Positions 17,767 through 27,011 of a stretch of 64,000 nucleotides of DNA are shown here, in pieces; the first letter of the stretch is position 1, and every line of letters starts with the position of its first letter. The notes beneath the pieces were generated by a model. The model was given only the letters and a program-made list of their open reading frames with translations. It did not search any database and was not told the DNA's origin. The stretch is from contig PEQN01000001.1 of assembly GCA_002786225.1 (NCBI GenBank), positions 243,204-307,203 of the forward strand. Reading direction: 5' to 3'. A program made the translations under genes and the position numbers. The stretch comes from Leptospira sp. (GTDB lineage: Bacteria > Spirochaetota > Leptospiria > Leptospirales > Leptospiraceae).

Positions 17767-19578
17767 TTATGTTACAACAACCTCTTCTTCGGGATATTGG
17801 TAATTCGATACATCTTCTTCTTTTATCATAACTAAGGCTAAGTTAAATACACCAACTCTTCCCACAAACATAACGATCATTATGACAATTTTACCAAAAA
17901 GGGATAAACTTTCCGTTAGTCCTCTAGACAGACCCACTGTTCCATAAGCAGATACAATTTCAAAAGCTAAATCCAAAAAGTTCCCATTCTCTGAAAATGT
18001 TAGAAGAAATAAGGATGCGAAAATTACAAAGAAGGACAATAGAATAGTTGCAGAAGCACGGGAAATGCTATTTCTTGAAATAGTTCTTTTTCCAAATTCC
18101 ACATTAGTTTTTCCTCGAAAGTTGATCCATATATTCAGAATCGCAATTGAAAATGTGGTAGTTTTTATCCCACCTCCCGTTGAGGTAGGACTTGCTCCTA
18201 TCCACATAAATAGTAATGAAAAAAAGACTATAGATTCACTTAAATAACCCATATCTATGGAGTTAAAACCTGCCGTACGCAATGTAACAGAATAAAACAT
18301 AGAGTGAAATAACTGATCCACAAAGCTCATTCCTTTCAAAGCATGGTTTTGTTCAATCAAGAGAAAGGAAAATGTTCCTAAACCAAACAATAAGCCACTT
18401 GTAATAAGTACTAATTTAGCTGAAACAGAATATCGAATCTTAGGATTTCCTGGATTCAGAATTTTCTTGTATGTTTGACTCAATAAAGGAAATCCAATTC
18501 CACCTAGTGTTATCAGAACCATGGAAATTGATAAAAAAAGTTTTGAGTGAAAAATTTCAATTGTTGCATATCCTTTTGGAAACAAGCTAAATCCAGCATT
18601 GCAGAAGGAAGAGACCGAATGAAAGATTGCTAAAAAGATTCTCTCAAAATTGGATTTAACTATTGTCTCAGGAATAGAATAATACATAATAATCGAACCT
18701 ATACCTTCAATGACAAAAGAGAAAATTGCTATTCTTAATAGCAAATATTTAACTTCACCTAGAGACTGTTCACTCAATAAATCTTTCATTAGAAGCTTAT
18801 CTGTAACAGATGTTTTGCCAGTTAAAAAAATTCCAAAAAAACTTGCAAGGGTCATAATTCCTAATCCACCTGCCTGCATAAGCAAGATTAAAATAACTTG
18901 TCCTGTAAATGTAAAAGAATCAGAAATATTGATTGTAGCAAGTCCAGTTACACAAGTTGCACTTACTGCAGTAAATAAAATATCGATTGTAGGAATAGAC
19001 TTAGTCATAGCCTTAGGTAAGTGCAACAGTACGGAACCAAAAAGAATAATAAAAGCAAAGCTTCCAACAAAAATAGTAGAAGGACTGAATTTTTTCACAT
19101 CATAAAATTTTGTATTTCGAATTAAGTGCGATAAATTAGAAAAAAGAAAAAATGCCTGAGTGATAGACAAGAAAAGTAATCCTGCTTTTTCAGGAGCTAA
19201 ATAGATTAATAGTTCGTCTTTGAAAAATTTTTGTAAAAGAACAATTACTATTATTGAAAATTCCACTAAGTGAGTTTTGAAATATTCCCAAAAATTGGAA
19301 CTAGTGAAAAGGAAGGCAGATATTTCGTAAATAAGGAGAAAATTTATTATTATATTTACTATAGATGAAATAGCATTGATCCAGGAATCTGGATAGTAAA
19401 ATCCAAATTCCATGATTAAAATTACTGCAGAAGCTATTCCTGAAAGAACGTAAAGAAATTGACCCCAAGCTAAGAGATTAGCTACGTAAATTGCGTTTAC
19501 AAATATTTTGAAATGATTCAAAAATACATAGATATGGTGAAAGAATATATAAGCTTTTTTCTTAAATCTATGTTTCAT
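17767..19578 (-). CDS. ktrB: Potassium channel/transporter membrane subunit, KtrB/TrkH type
   Basis: A 603-residue inner-membrane potassium transporter subunit. Each of the four pore loops shows its selectivity-filter glycine: CVTGLA, FCNAGFS, LRTAGFNS and GTVGLSR. It is about 150 residues longer than standard KtrB because of an N-terminal extension with about four extra hydrophobic segments (residues 1-165). With KtrA it forms a K+ uptake system that is often Na+-coupled. Its ATG overlaps the previous gene by four bases and the ktrA start follows one base after its stop. Confidence 0.92.
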   Translation of the reverse strand: MKHRFKKKAYIFFHHIYVFLNHFKIFVNAIYVANLLAWGQFLYVLSGIASAVILIMEFGFYYPDSWINAISSIVNIIINFLLIYEISAFLFTSSNFWEYFKTHLVEFSIIVIVLLQKFFKDELLIYLAPEKAGLLFLSITQAFFLFSNLSHLIRNTKFYDVKKFSPSTIFVGSFAFIILFGSVLLHLPKAMTKSIPTIDILFTAVSATCVTGLATINISDSFTFTGQVILILLMQAGGLGIMTLASFFGIFLTGKTSVTDKLLMKDLLSEQSLGEVKYLLLRIAIFSFVIEGIGSIIMYYSIPETIVKSNFERIFLAIFHSVSSFCNAGFSLFPKGYATIEIFHSKLFLSISMVLITLGGIGFPLLSQTYKKILNPGNPKIRYSVSAKLVLITSGLLFGLGTFSFLLIEQNHALKGMSFVDQLFHSMFYSVTLRTAGFNSIDMGYLSESIVFFSLLFMWIGASPTSTGGGIKTTTFSIAILNIWINFRGKTNVEFGKRTISRNSISRASATILLSFFVIFASLFLLTFSENGNFLDLAFEIVSAYGTVGLSRGLTESLSLFGKIVIMIVMFVGRVGVFNLALVMIKEEDVSNYQYPEEEVVVT

Positions 19579-20285
19579 GGAGAAGTTACTGCAATATCTT
19601 CATCCTTAGGCCATTCCGTGCCATGTATTTTCTTATGTTCTTCTAATTTTTTTAAATCTTGGTAAGCATTAGCAGCTGATAAACTACTAGTCCCTGTAAT
19701 CATTAAAATAGAACCTGAAATGGTTCTTTCGATTCCTAATAATCCGGCAGCACCGGCAGAAACTCCAAGAGCAAATGGCATGGTAAGAAAAAATATAATT
19801 TGAAATCTTCTTAACTTAGATTCTTTATAAACAGTTTCTTCTTTGAATCGTTGTCTATCCTTCTCTTTTTTACTTCGCTTTTGCGATTGGTTAGTCAAGG
19901 AGTTATTTACGGCTTCCTGGTTGACTTCCCCCGTTATAGGATTAATTAGTGGAGCTGGTGTATTTCTATTATTCGCTTGATTCACATTCTGGTTATTTTG
20001 TTGAGTTATTTGATTTTGAATACTACCTGCACCTGGTATGCTAAGAAGTGGGTCATACAATCTTCCAACTTTCTTAGGAGTTACAACAAAGTTTTTTTCA
20101 TTTCTAGGAGGGATAGTATAAGTAGAATATCTTTCTTCCCCTTCTGTTTCAGCCTCTCCTCCAGGTAGATTTCTTAAGTCCATATTGTATTCATCATAAA
20201 AACCAGTTCCACTTTGTGAAAATATTTGCGAAGATACAAAAAATATTGCAAGAATGCTTAGGAAGGATATAAACCTACGAAACAT
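19575..20285 (-). CDS. Exported protein with Asn/Gln-rich linker and C-terminal membrane segments, unknown
   Basis: A 236-residue protein with a signal peptide (hydrophobic 6-21, FSQSGT after it), an acidic then Asn/Gln-rich low-complexity region (residues 90-135), a highly charged stretch KRSKKEKDRQRFKEE, and a hydrophobic C-terminal region with GVSAGAAGLLGIERTISGSI. No family recognised. It is coupled to ktrB by a four-base overlap, so a link to the K+ system is possible but unproven. Confidence 0.6.
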   Translation of the reverse strand: MFRRFISFLSILAIFFVSSQIFSQSGTGFYDEYNMDLRNLPGGEAETEGEERYSTYTIPPRNEKNFVVTPKKVGRLYDPLLSIPGAGSIQNQITQQNNQNVNQANNRNTPAPLINPITGEVNQEAVNNSLTNQSQKRSKKEKDRQRFKEETVYKESKLRRFQIIFFLTMPFALGVSAGAAGLLGIERTISGSILMITGTSSLSAANAYQDLKKLEEHKKIHGTEWPKDEDIAVTSP

Positions 20286-20315
20286 TCTATAAGCTTCTAA
20301 CTGCTTACAAATTGG

Positions 20316-21632
20316 TCAACTCGATTTAGTTCTACCGGAAAGCAAAGCACTTGTATATAAAAATGATTTTGTTCGAATGGTTTCAATTTCTTGCTCAGAA
20401 AGGCCTATCTCTTTAGCCATAGTGTACTCTTTTTGTAGATTCGTATCAAAAATTCCAGGGTCATCTGAACCAATTGTGACCTTCACTTTATTTTCAACAA
20501 ATCGCTTCAAAGGATGTTCTTTAGCATTATGTATCATACCAATGTAAAAATTCGAACTTGGACAAGACTCAATTACAGAGTTTGATTCTTTTACAAAGTT
20601 TAAGATATAATCCTGCAATGTTCTTAAGTATCGAATACTTATCTCATCAATATGAATTTTAACATTTTGATTGGATAAAGGAGAATGGTGACATTCTTTT
20701 AGATTTTTTTCTATTTCTTGCCTTGAATAATATTCACCAAACCTTGTAATCTCTTCATAGTGTGTTAACTCCCAATTGAGTTGATCCACTCTTTCCTTTG
20801 TACTTTCTTTGCGTATGCTATTCGCAAAATATTTTGGGTCCACGCCGAGTGCTATACAATGTCCTAAACGATGAGCTCCATATTTAACTGATTCCCAAAC
20901 CCATCTCGAAGCAGAAAATGGTGTCTTATCCTCATAACTTTCTGCGACATGGTAGACAATGGCTAATGCAGAATTTGGATCAATTTTATTATCCGAAAGC
21001 ACCCGATTGAAAAAGCCTTCTTTCTCTTTGGGAGGAAAACCTTCTTCAATATGGCAAAAATCTATTCCTGTTAGTCGATCATTCACCAAGGAATCTTTCG
21101 CCATTAATTCCTTGAGCCAATTATAATTCTCTATAGTGTTTTGATTTCTATGAAGCGAGAGAATAGCTTCTGAACGAATGTTCAATCCTTCCTTTAAGGC
21201 TAAGGCTTCACCTTCCTCAAGTCCGCAACAAATTGCTTGAATTCTTCTCTCGAAAATATCCCTCTCTTCATTGGGCGGAAACATGATTCTATATTCTGTA
21301 TGACTTACATTTTCTCTTGCATGATCGAGTACAATTTGTTCAGTGATATTTTTTATTTCATCTATTGTAAATGGTACTAAAGCAATGATAAGGTTGAATT
21401 TTGCTTGAAATTCAGGAAAAGGTCCTCGGTGATTAAAGTAGTATAATTTTGAAAATTTTTCTAAGGTATCATATTCTTCAAAGAATTTCGAGGGTTCAAT
21501 TATACGACCATAGGCCTTCTCATAGCTATCAGTGAATATATTCCATCTTGGATTTGGATTTCTTTTGCCTATTGTATACAATCTTTCAGCAGTCAAAGAT
21601 CCATACAAATGGTTGTGTAACTCACAATACAT
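20316..21632 (-). CDS. Adenosine deaminase-family amidohydrolase
   Basis: A 438-residue deaminase-fold protein. Metal and catalytic motifs are present: HNHLYGS at 6-12, HVAES near 227 (corresponding to HxGE), RLGHC near 254, SCPSSNFYIG near 350 and GSDDPG near 388. It is longer than standard adenosine deaminases and diverges in several motifs, so the nucleoside substrate is uncertain. A second, differently built family member is at 29321. It follows the preceding gene by three bases and precedes the ktr run. Confidence 0.82.
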   Translation of the reverse strand: MYCELHNHLYGSLTAERLYTIGKRNPNPRWNIFTDSYEKAYGRIIEPSKFFEEYDTLEKFSKLYYFNHRGPFPEFQAKFNLIIALVPFTIDEIKNITEQIVLDHARENVSHTEYRIMFPPNEERDIFERRIQAICCGLEEGEALALKEGLNIRSEAILSLHRNQNTIENYNWLKELMAKDSLVNDRLTGIDFCHIEEGFPPKEKEGFFNRVLSDNKIDPNSALAIVYHVAESYEDKTPFSASRWVWESVKYGAHRLGHCIALGVDPKYFANSIRKESTKERVDQLNWELTHYEEITRFGEYYSRQEIEKNLKECHHSPLSNQNVKIHIDEISIRYLRTLQDYILNFVKESNSVIESCPSSNFYIGMIHNAKEHPLKRFVENKVKVTIGSDDPGIFDTNLQKEYTMAKEIGLSEQEIETIRTKSFLYTSALLSGRTKSS

Positions 21633-21635
21633 ATA

Positions 21636-22250
21636 TTATTTGACTTCTTTAGAATCTATTTCAGAATGAGGGATAAATTCTTTAAAGATCTTCTCTACTT
21701 CTCTAGCATTCATTTCAGAAATGTTTTCCTTTCGAATTATTTTACCAGATGAATTGTAAGTTGTTAAAAGCATTGTTTTACTTCTTAATCCACTTTTAAG
21801 TTCGCCTTTAGAATCTAAATACAATGGCTCAATTCTATCATTTTTTAAAAGAGATTTGATTTGAATTAAATCTTGCTTGGAAAGATTTTGTGCATTTATA
21901 AAGGCTATAAATTTATAACTATCTTCTTTACCATAAATATGATTTTGCATCAACCAGTAAATTTTGCGTGCTAGGCTTTTACAAAGCATCCAATCTTCTG
22001 GATAACAACCCATAAGGATTGTATTCTTTTTCTTTATATTAGAATTTGCTATGGATTCTTCAAATTGATTTTTCATAGCAAAGATTGGAATATCTGATTT
22101 GATTTCCTCTGCATTTAAGGAAAGATTTAAGCTAAAATATTTTTGAAAGAAAAAGACTAGCAGGAAAAAGAGAATCTTCTTATACTTAACAGAGATGAAT
22201 CTTAAGATTTCATATCTCTGTAAATTTAAAGTATATCTATTATCAGTCAT
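21636..22250 (-). CDS. Exported DUF4174/thioredoxin-like protein, unknown
   Basis: A protein of about 204 residues from the ATG at 22250; an ATG six codons earlier (22268) is also possible. Both starts lie inside the divergent lipoprotein gene. The hydrophobic segment KILFFLLVFFF begins about 25 residues in, followed by a mature domain with ILMGCYPED near 80 and strand-helix alternation ending in EVEKIFKEFIP. The pattern recalls proteins with a thioredoxin-like fold, but no CxxC is present. Three bases separate its stop from the deaminase gene. Confidence 0.5.
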   Translation of the reverse strand: MTDNRYTLNLQRYEILRFISVKYKKILFFLLVFFFQKYFSLNLSLNAEEIKSDIPIFAMKNQFEESIANSNIKKKNTILMGCYPEDWMLCKSLARKIYWLMQNHIYGKEDSYKFIAFINAQNLSKQDLIQIKSLLKNDRIEPLYLDSKGELKSGLRSKTMLLTTYNSSGKIIRKENISEMNAREVEKIFKEFIPHSEIDSKEVK

Positions 22251-23070
22251 TCTAGTTTTAGACTGCACATCTTCACAAAATCGGGAAATGAAATTAATCG
22301 ATCAGGATGAGAGTTTTGCAATCTTTGAATTAAGTAATAAGGAAGCACTTTCTTTTCAGGAGTCTATTTCCTCTTCCACTATTTCAGAAACTATTCTAGA
22401 AAGTAAATCCGAATGGAACCCTATAAGTATAGAAGCATTATTAAAATCAACCTTAGTTGTGCAGGCATCGCTTTTTATCAGTAATCCTTCCAAGATTTTT
22501 TCCAAGGATGAAACGTACAAATACCTATCCTTAGCAATTTCGCAAAGACTTCAAAACACCCAAGGTTCTTATCCACCTACAACTTATTTTGTAGTTGTAA
22601 AGGAAAATGATGACTTAGCTCCTTTTACAAAAATTCTAAGAACTTCTTTTTATATTTTTTTGAATCAAGGCAGAGTTCATATTTATTTTGGTGAAATTCG
22701 GGAAAGTATCAGCTTTCTAACTCCCTATACATTTAGTGATTGGGTATCTTCTCAAAAATTTACCGTTACCAAAAAAGGAAAATCACGAATCACATTTTTA
22801 GAAAATACACTATTAGAAGCAGAACTCTTAACTTCCAAAGAAGAAGAACACAAGGAATATTATCTCGACGCTGTTGCTTGGAGATTCAAAAAAGATAATC
22901 CATCTAATCTGAGTGAGAATAAAATAGGAATCGAAAAGAAAAACGAATCTTCCAATTTGCCAAAGGATACTGAGTCAAGACTTAGATTATTGAAGGACTT
23001 AAAGAAAAAAGGATTAATCACCTTAGAGGAATACAATAAAAAAAGAAAATCTATCTTAGATGAAATTTAA
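22195..23070 (+). CDS. Predicted lipoprotein with C-terminal SHOCT-like domain
   Basis: A 291-residue predicted lipoprotein: basic N-terminus, hydrophobic LLSVILVL and lipobox VLDC with the acylated Cys near residue 24. The mature domain (about 30-230) is not recognised. The last 30 residues (RLRLLKDLKKKGLITLEEY and following) fit the SHOCT short helical domain, which usually ends proteins and may mediate oligomerisation. The start overlaps the divergent exported-protein gene by over 50 bases. The 3' end overlaps cysE by four bases. Confidence 0.7.
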   Translation: MNLKISYLCKFKVYLLSVILVLDCTSSQNREMKLIDQDESFAIFELSNKEALSFQESISSSTISETILESKSEWNPISIEALLKSTLVVQASLFISNPSKIFSKDETYKYLSLAISQRLQNTQGSYPPTTYFVVVKENDDLAPFTKILRTSFYIFLNQGRVHIYFGEIRESISFLTPYTFSDWVSSQKFTVTKKGKSRITFLENTLLEAELLTSKEEEHKEYYLDAVAWRFKKDNPSNLSENKIGIEKKNESSNLPKDTESRLRLLKDLKKKGLITLEEYNKKRKSILDEI

Positions 23071-23786
23071 ATACCATCCCCGTTGATAAAGTTTTGAATC
23101 ATCTCATTGTCATCTTTGGTATCTTCAATGTGCATAGAATCAACTTTCCGTAAATCTTCGTACAATTTGTTGATTTGTTTTTGTTGTGTTTCAATTTTTT
23201 CTAATACAATAGAAAATACTTTTGCAACTGGATCTGGCATTTCTCCATGATCTAACATATTATTGGTATCATCGTTTCCTCCACTTGCAGTCTTAACAAT
23301 TTTCCCTGGAATGCCAACAACAGTACAGCCCTTGGGCACATTTCGCATAACAACTGAACCAGCACCGACTCTACAATTTTCTTCAATGGTGATATTCCCT
23401 AAAATTTTTGCCCCTGCTCCCACCACTACATTTCTACGAAGGGTAGGGTGTCTTTTACCAGATTCTTTACCAGTACCACCCAAAGTAACTCCTTGGTAAA
23501 TAAGACAACCTTCTTCAATGATGGCAGTCTCTCCAATTACAACTCCCTGACCATGATCTATCATGATTCCGTTGGCAATTTTCGCCCCAGGATGGATATC
23601 TATACCAGTAAACATCCTAGTAAAATAATTGATCAATCTAGGAAAAAGTGGAATCTTTAAAACATAGAGTAGGTGGGCAATCTTATGGAACCAAAGAGCA
23701 TGTAGACCTGGGTAACAAAGTATAATTTCGATTATGGATCTTGCAGCAGGGTCAAATTTTCTAATTGCTTTGATATTTTTAAACAT
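23067..23786 (-). CDS. cysE: Serine O-acetyltransferase
   Basis: Makes O-acetylserine from serine and acetyl-CoA, the first step of cysteine synthesis. It has 239 residues, with the short N-terminal helical domain of EpsC-type enzymes and a left-handed beta-helix of hexapeptide repeats. Diagnostic motifs are DIHPGAKIANGIMIDH near 63, GQGVVIGETA near 79, GVTLGGTGKESGKRHP near 98 and GAGAKILGNI. The C-terminal 60 residues form a charged helical tail, longer than usual. Convergent with the lipoprotein gene by four bases. Confidence 0.95.
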   Translation of the reverse strand: MFKNIKAIRKFDPAARSIIEIILCYPGLHALWFHKIAHLLYVLKIPLFPRLINYFTRMFTGIDIHPGAKIANGIMIDHGQGVVIGETAIIEEGCLIYQGVTLGGTGKESGKRHPTLRRNVVVGAGAKILGNITIEENCRVGAGSVVMRNVPKGCTVVGIPGKIVKTASGGNDDTNNMLDHGEMPDPVAKVFSIVLEKIETQQKQINKLYEDLRKVDSMHIEDTKDDNEMIQNFINGDGI

Positions 23787-23886
23787 AATTTCTAACTCTA
23801 AACAGATCCTTCTTATCTCCAGTTTTTAGGAAATAGTTATTGAATCAAGATTCTTATTCCTTAATCTAAGCTTAGGTAGCAGCACT

Positions 23887-24807
23887 TTGAAAACTAAAAC
23901 CTATACGATTCATATATTTCTATTCGTAGCAACTTTTCTTTCTATGACATTTCGGGAGAATTTTTTAGCTGTTTTTGGATTATTGGATTTAAATACAAGC
24001 CTAGCTATTTTCTGGTCGGAAATTTGGTATTCCTTCCCGCTTATTTTCATACTGTTTGCTCATGAAATGGGTCACTATGTACCATCTAGGCTCTATGAGC
24101 TCAAGGTTTCCTTACCTTATTTCATTCCCTTTCCATACAATCCAATTGGAACTATGGGTGCAGTAATCAAAATAAAAGAACCTATTCGCAATAAGATTCA
24201 ACTCTTTGATATTGGGGTAGGTGGTCCCTTAATGAGTTTAATTCTTTCTATACCTTGTTGGATTGTTGGGATCTATCTTTCAAAATTAGTTCCCATAGAT
24301 CCAAGTGTAGATACTTCCAATTTCCTTTTCTTTGGAGATAGTTTGTTTACATATTGGACCGGGCAGTGGATACTCGGACCTTATGATCCAAACTTATTTG
24401 ACATTCATATTCATGCACTTGCCAAGGCTGGATGGGTAGGTCTACTGATTACTGCAATCAACCTTCTTCCTTTCGGTCAGTTGGATGGAGGGCATATCAT
24501 TTATGCAATTTTTGGTGAAAAATATAGAACTTGGATTAATTATCTTTTTATCGCCTTTCTATCTTTATCTTTAGTTAATTTTGGTTGGTTGCTTTGGGCA
24601 TTTATCATTTTTTATTTTATCAAAATCGAGCATCCTTTTACACCAGATTCTGATCATAATAAAATGGGAAAGAACCGAAAGTGCTTAGGATACTTTATGC
24701 TTTTTAGTTTATTTTTTATTTTTGTTCCTTCGCCAATTTCTATTGGAACTAAACCAGGTGAAGACTCATTGCTATTAGAACTCTGGAGGTTTTTTCTTGA
24801 AAACTAA
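23887..24807 (+). CDS. M50 (site-2-type) intramembrane metalloprotease
   Basis: A 306-residue polytopic membrane protein. The zinc-binding motif HEMGH lies near residue 60 and the distal Asp ligand in QLDGGHIIYAIFG near 198. The arrangement is that of site-2 protease family members with no PDZ domain. The family clips membrane-embedded substrates such as anti-sigma factors or signal peptides. The start is TTG at 23887. The following gene starts 11 bases before its stop, and the four genes to 27874 form one operon. Confidence 0.88.
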   Translation: MKTKTYTIHIFLFVATFLSMTFRENFLAVFGLLDLNTSLAIFWSEIWYSFPLIFILFAHEMGHYVPSRLYELKVSLPYFIPFPYNPIGTMGAVIKIKEPIRNKIQLFDIGVGGPLMSLILSIPCWIVGIYLSKLVPIDPSVDTSNFLFFGDSLFTYWTGQWILGPYDPNLFDIHIHALAKAGWVGLLITAINLLPFGQLDGGHIIYAIFGEKYRTWINYLFIAFLSLSLVNFGWLLWAFIIFYFIKIEHPFTPDSDHNKMGKNRKCLGYFMLFSLFFIFVPSPISIGTKPGEDSLLLELWRFFLEN

Positions 24808-26227
24808 CTCGAAATATTTTATTTCTTTTGTACTTGTATTCAATCTCGTATTGATTCCCAATCTATTTTCTCAAGAACAAAGAGATTACCCTGTTAGCGA
24901 TAAAGCTTACGGAATTACTTGGGATGGAACCTACCTTTACTATTTAGATTCTGATCGTCGAGCGATCATTCGCTACCTAGATAATGGTGAGCAGGAAGTA
25001 TTTAATCTAGGTCTTGCAAATATGAAAGGAATAAGTTTCGATAGCAAGGAAGGAAGACTGCTTGTTACAGCTCCTAAGGTTATTCTTAAGCTTGATCCGA
25101 ATACCGGTGGAGTTGTTGAGCGCATTCCTATTCCGTTAACTCTTGTTGGGGGAATCGCATCAGCAGACGGAACCTATTTTCTTCTTGATTTAGAATCGGG
25201 AAAAATCCGTTTTATGGATAAGGCAACTGGTTTACTTGTTGGCGGATTCTTAACGGATAGAGCATCTCCCCGTGATTTGACTTATGGGAAGGATTCACTG
25301 TGGGTAAGTGATTCTTCCAATGGAACAGTCTATCGTTACAATCCAAACAATGGGAATATTACGGGTTCTATCCAAGCACCTGCTGATGAGATTCGTGGTA
25401 TCTTATTTTCCGGAGCAAAACTATGGGTAGTAGATCGAGCAAGTAAACAAATTCGCTCTATCCCTTTTGTAGAAACAGATCGTTTTATTTCTTCAGGAGA
25501 GACAGAAGTAAATGTTACTTATAAAATTCACTATAAGCTCCCTGATATCTCACTTGCCAAATCAGAGATAGCGATCTTGCAGCCACCAACAAATGAAAAC
25601 CAAAGGATAAGAAATCTGGAGGCAACTTCAAAAGGCTTTCGCAATGGAACTATGAATCGTTCCAGATCATTCAATAAAAAGTTAGACCTTAGTTCAGATC
25701 GTGGCAACCAATCCACAACACTTACCTTTCAAGCAAGAATAGCAAATACTGCTTACTATATTGATGATCGTTTTCTCAAAAGGAAGGAAGCCATTCCTGA
25801 TGAGTTAAATCGATTTCGAATTCCAGAAAAAGAGAATCTCAAAATTTCTCCGAATGATGCACTCGGTGTTTTTAACTCTTGCTTAATATCCTCCAAGCAA
25901 GCGGAAGATGTCCATGCAAAGTTAATTGAAAAAGGTTTTGCTTCCCAATTAAGCAAGGGAGTTCGCTGGAATAAAAAAGATTTTTCAACAAGTACTATAG
26001 ATTCCTTAAATGCATACTTTCCTGGATTCGGATGGATTCCTATATCTATCAATAATTTAAAGCCTTCCAAGGAAAACAGAACCTATTTTGCAACAGAGGA
26101 TGAACTGATTCTCTTCCAATCAGATAATATGGAAAAAATAGAATCTCCCGTTTACTTTCGAAGTTCACCTTCAGATGAATGGACACAACTAGATGCTCGT
26201 TGGGAGATCACTATCAATAGAAAATAA
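24797..26227 (+). CDS. Exported beta-propeller protein with transglutaminase-like C-terminal region
   Basis: A 476-residue protein with a signal peptide (cleavage near LFSQEQ). Residues 35-235 hold repeats of the YncE/NHL type (YGITWDGTYLYYLD, IRYLDNGEQEVFNL, LWVSDSSNGTVYRYNPNNG, LWVVDRASKQIRS) and probably form a propeller. The C-terminal 230 residues resemble a degenerate transglutaminase-like domain: a Cys in GVFNSCLIS near 355 and FPGFGWIPI near 410, but no clear His/Asp. The start is TTG at 24797 with GGAGG upstream, overlapping the protease stop by 11 bases. Confidence 0.6.
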   Translation: MKTNSKYFISFVLVFNLVLIPNLFSQEQRDYPVSDKAYGITWDGTYLYYLDSDRRAIIRYLDNGEQEVFNLGLANMKGISFDSKEGRLLVTAPKVILKLDPNTGGVVERIPIPLTLVGGIASADGTYFLLDLESGKIRFMDKATGLLVGGFLTDRASPRDLTYGKDSLWVSDSSNGTVYRYNPNNGNITGSIQAPADEIRGILFSGAKLWVVDRASKQIRSIPFVETDRFISSGETEVNVTYKIHYKLPDISLAKSEIAILQPPTNENQRIRNLEATSKGFRNGTMNRSRSFNKKLDLSSDRGNQSTTLTFQARIANTAYYIDDRFLKRKEAIPDELNRFRIPEKENLKISPNDALGVFNSCLISSKQAEDVHAKLIEKGFASQLSKGVRWNKKDFSTSTIDSLNAYFPGFGWIPISINNLKPSKENRTYFATEDELILFQSDNMEKIESPVYFRSSPSDEWTQLDARWEITINRK

Positions 26228-26231
26228 GATA

Positions 26232-27011
26232 TTGAATCAAAATTTTTTCATTGGATCTGTAGTAATATTGATTGCAGCTTTATTTGCTTGTATCCCTAAA
26301 TCTAAGCTTAGAAGCAAGCCAATTGGAAATTGGTTAGATTCAGTTCAATATGCTTGGAAGGAATTACCAGATACACAATCCCTGTGCATTGGAGAAGATG
26401 CCTTCCCCAATGGGGGTATGCAAGATTTATATTGCCATTTAAAGAATTTTGCAAGCTTAAAAGAATTAGAATCCTACTTTGGTGAAAGTGTTTTCCTTTC
26501 TGGTCCTCATATCTCTGGATATTTGGTACTCGATGATAGATATGAATTTGGACATTACAATCCTTCTTTTCCCAAATTCTTAGCTCAAACTCTAATTCCT
26601 GCAAGTAAGGATTCAGGCTTCAAGACAGTAACACAGCCCATTTACGAACTCTACATTAAGAATTTGGCTAGAACATTTTTTGCCACCTATAAAAAGTTAC
26701 ATTCAAACCAAATTTATCTCGTTAAAGAAAGAATTCGTTACAATCGATTGAGAAAAGATGGAATTCTAGATCCTTTTTATTTCGAGAAGTATAAATCTTT
26801 CATGCACCCACAATTTTCTGATGATGAGGATGAAAAACTAGCAAGTAAATTTGTGAGTCATGCAGATGATATTCATTTCAATGGAGACATTGTGAAAACC
26901 TGCGTAGCCTTTTGGATTCGCAGATCGATAGACCAATCCGATAAGGCATTTCTAGAAGGACTAAACTTACTTTTAATTACTTACGATCCCAATTATAGGA
27001 ACACAAGATGA
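26232..27011 (+). CDS. Predicted lipoprotein, unknown
   Basis: Starting at the TTG at 26232, four bases after the previous stop, gives MNQNFFIGSVVILIAALFAC, a textbook lipoprotein signal with Cys20. A longer in-frame start at 26193 would place the signal internally and is rejected. The mature region of about 240 residues contains two further cysteines (SLCIGED, LYCHLK), an Arg/Lys-rich stretch near 165 and DDEDEK near 200. No family recognised. It overlaps the phosphoesterase gene by four bases. Confidence 0.65.
   Translation: MNQNFFIGSVVILIAALFACIPKSKLRSKPIGNWLDSVQYAWKELPDTQSLCIGEDAFPNGGMQDLYCHLKNFASLKELESYFGESVFLSGPHISGYLVLDDRYEFGHYNPSFPKFLAQTLIPASKDSGFKTVTQPIYELYIKNLARTFFATYKKLHSNQIYLVKERIRYNRLRKDGILDPFYFEKYKSFMHPQFSDDEDEKLASKFVSHADDIHFNGDIVKTCVAFWIRRSIDQSDKAFLEGLNLLLITYDPNYRNTR

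Noticed and set aside
18710..19105. A 131-residue plus-strand frame
   Set aside because: It is antisense to ktrB, whose filter motifs confirm the opposite strand.
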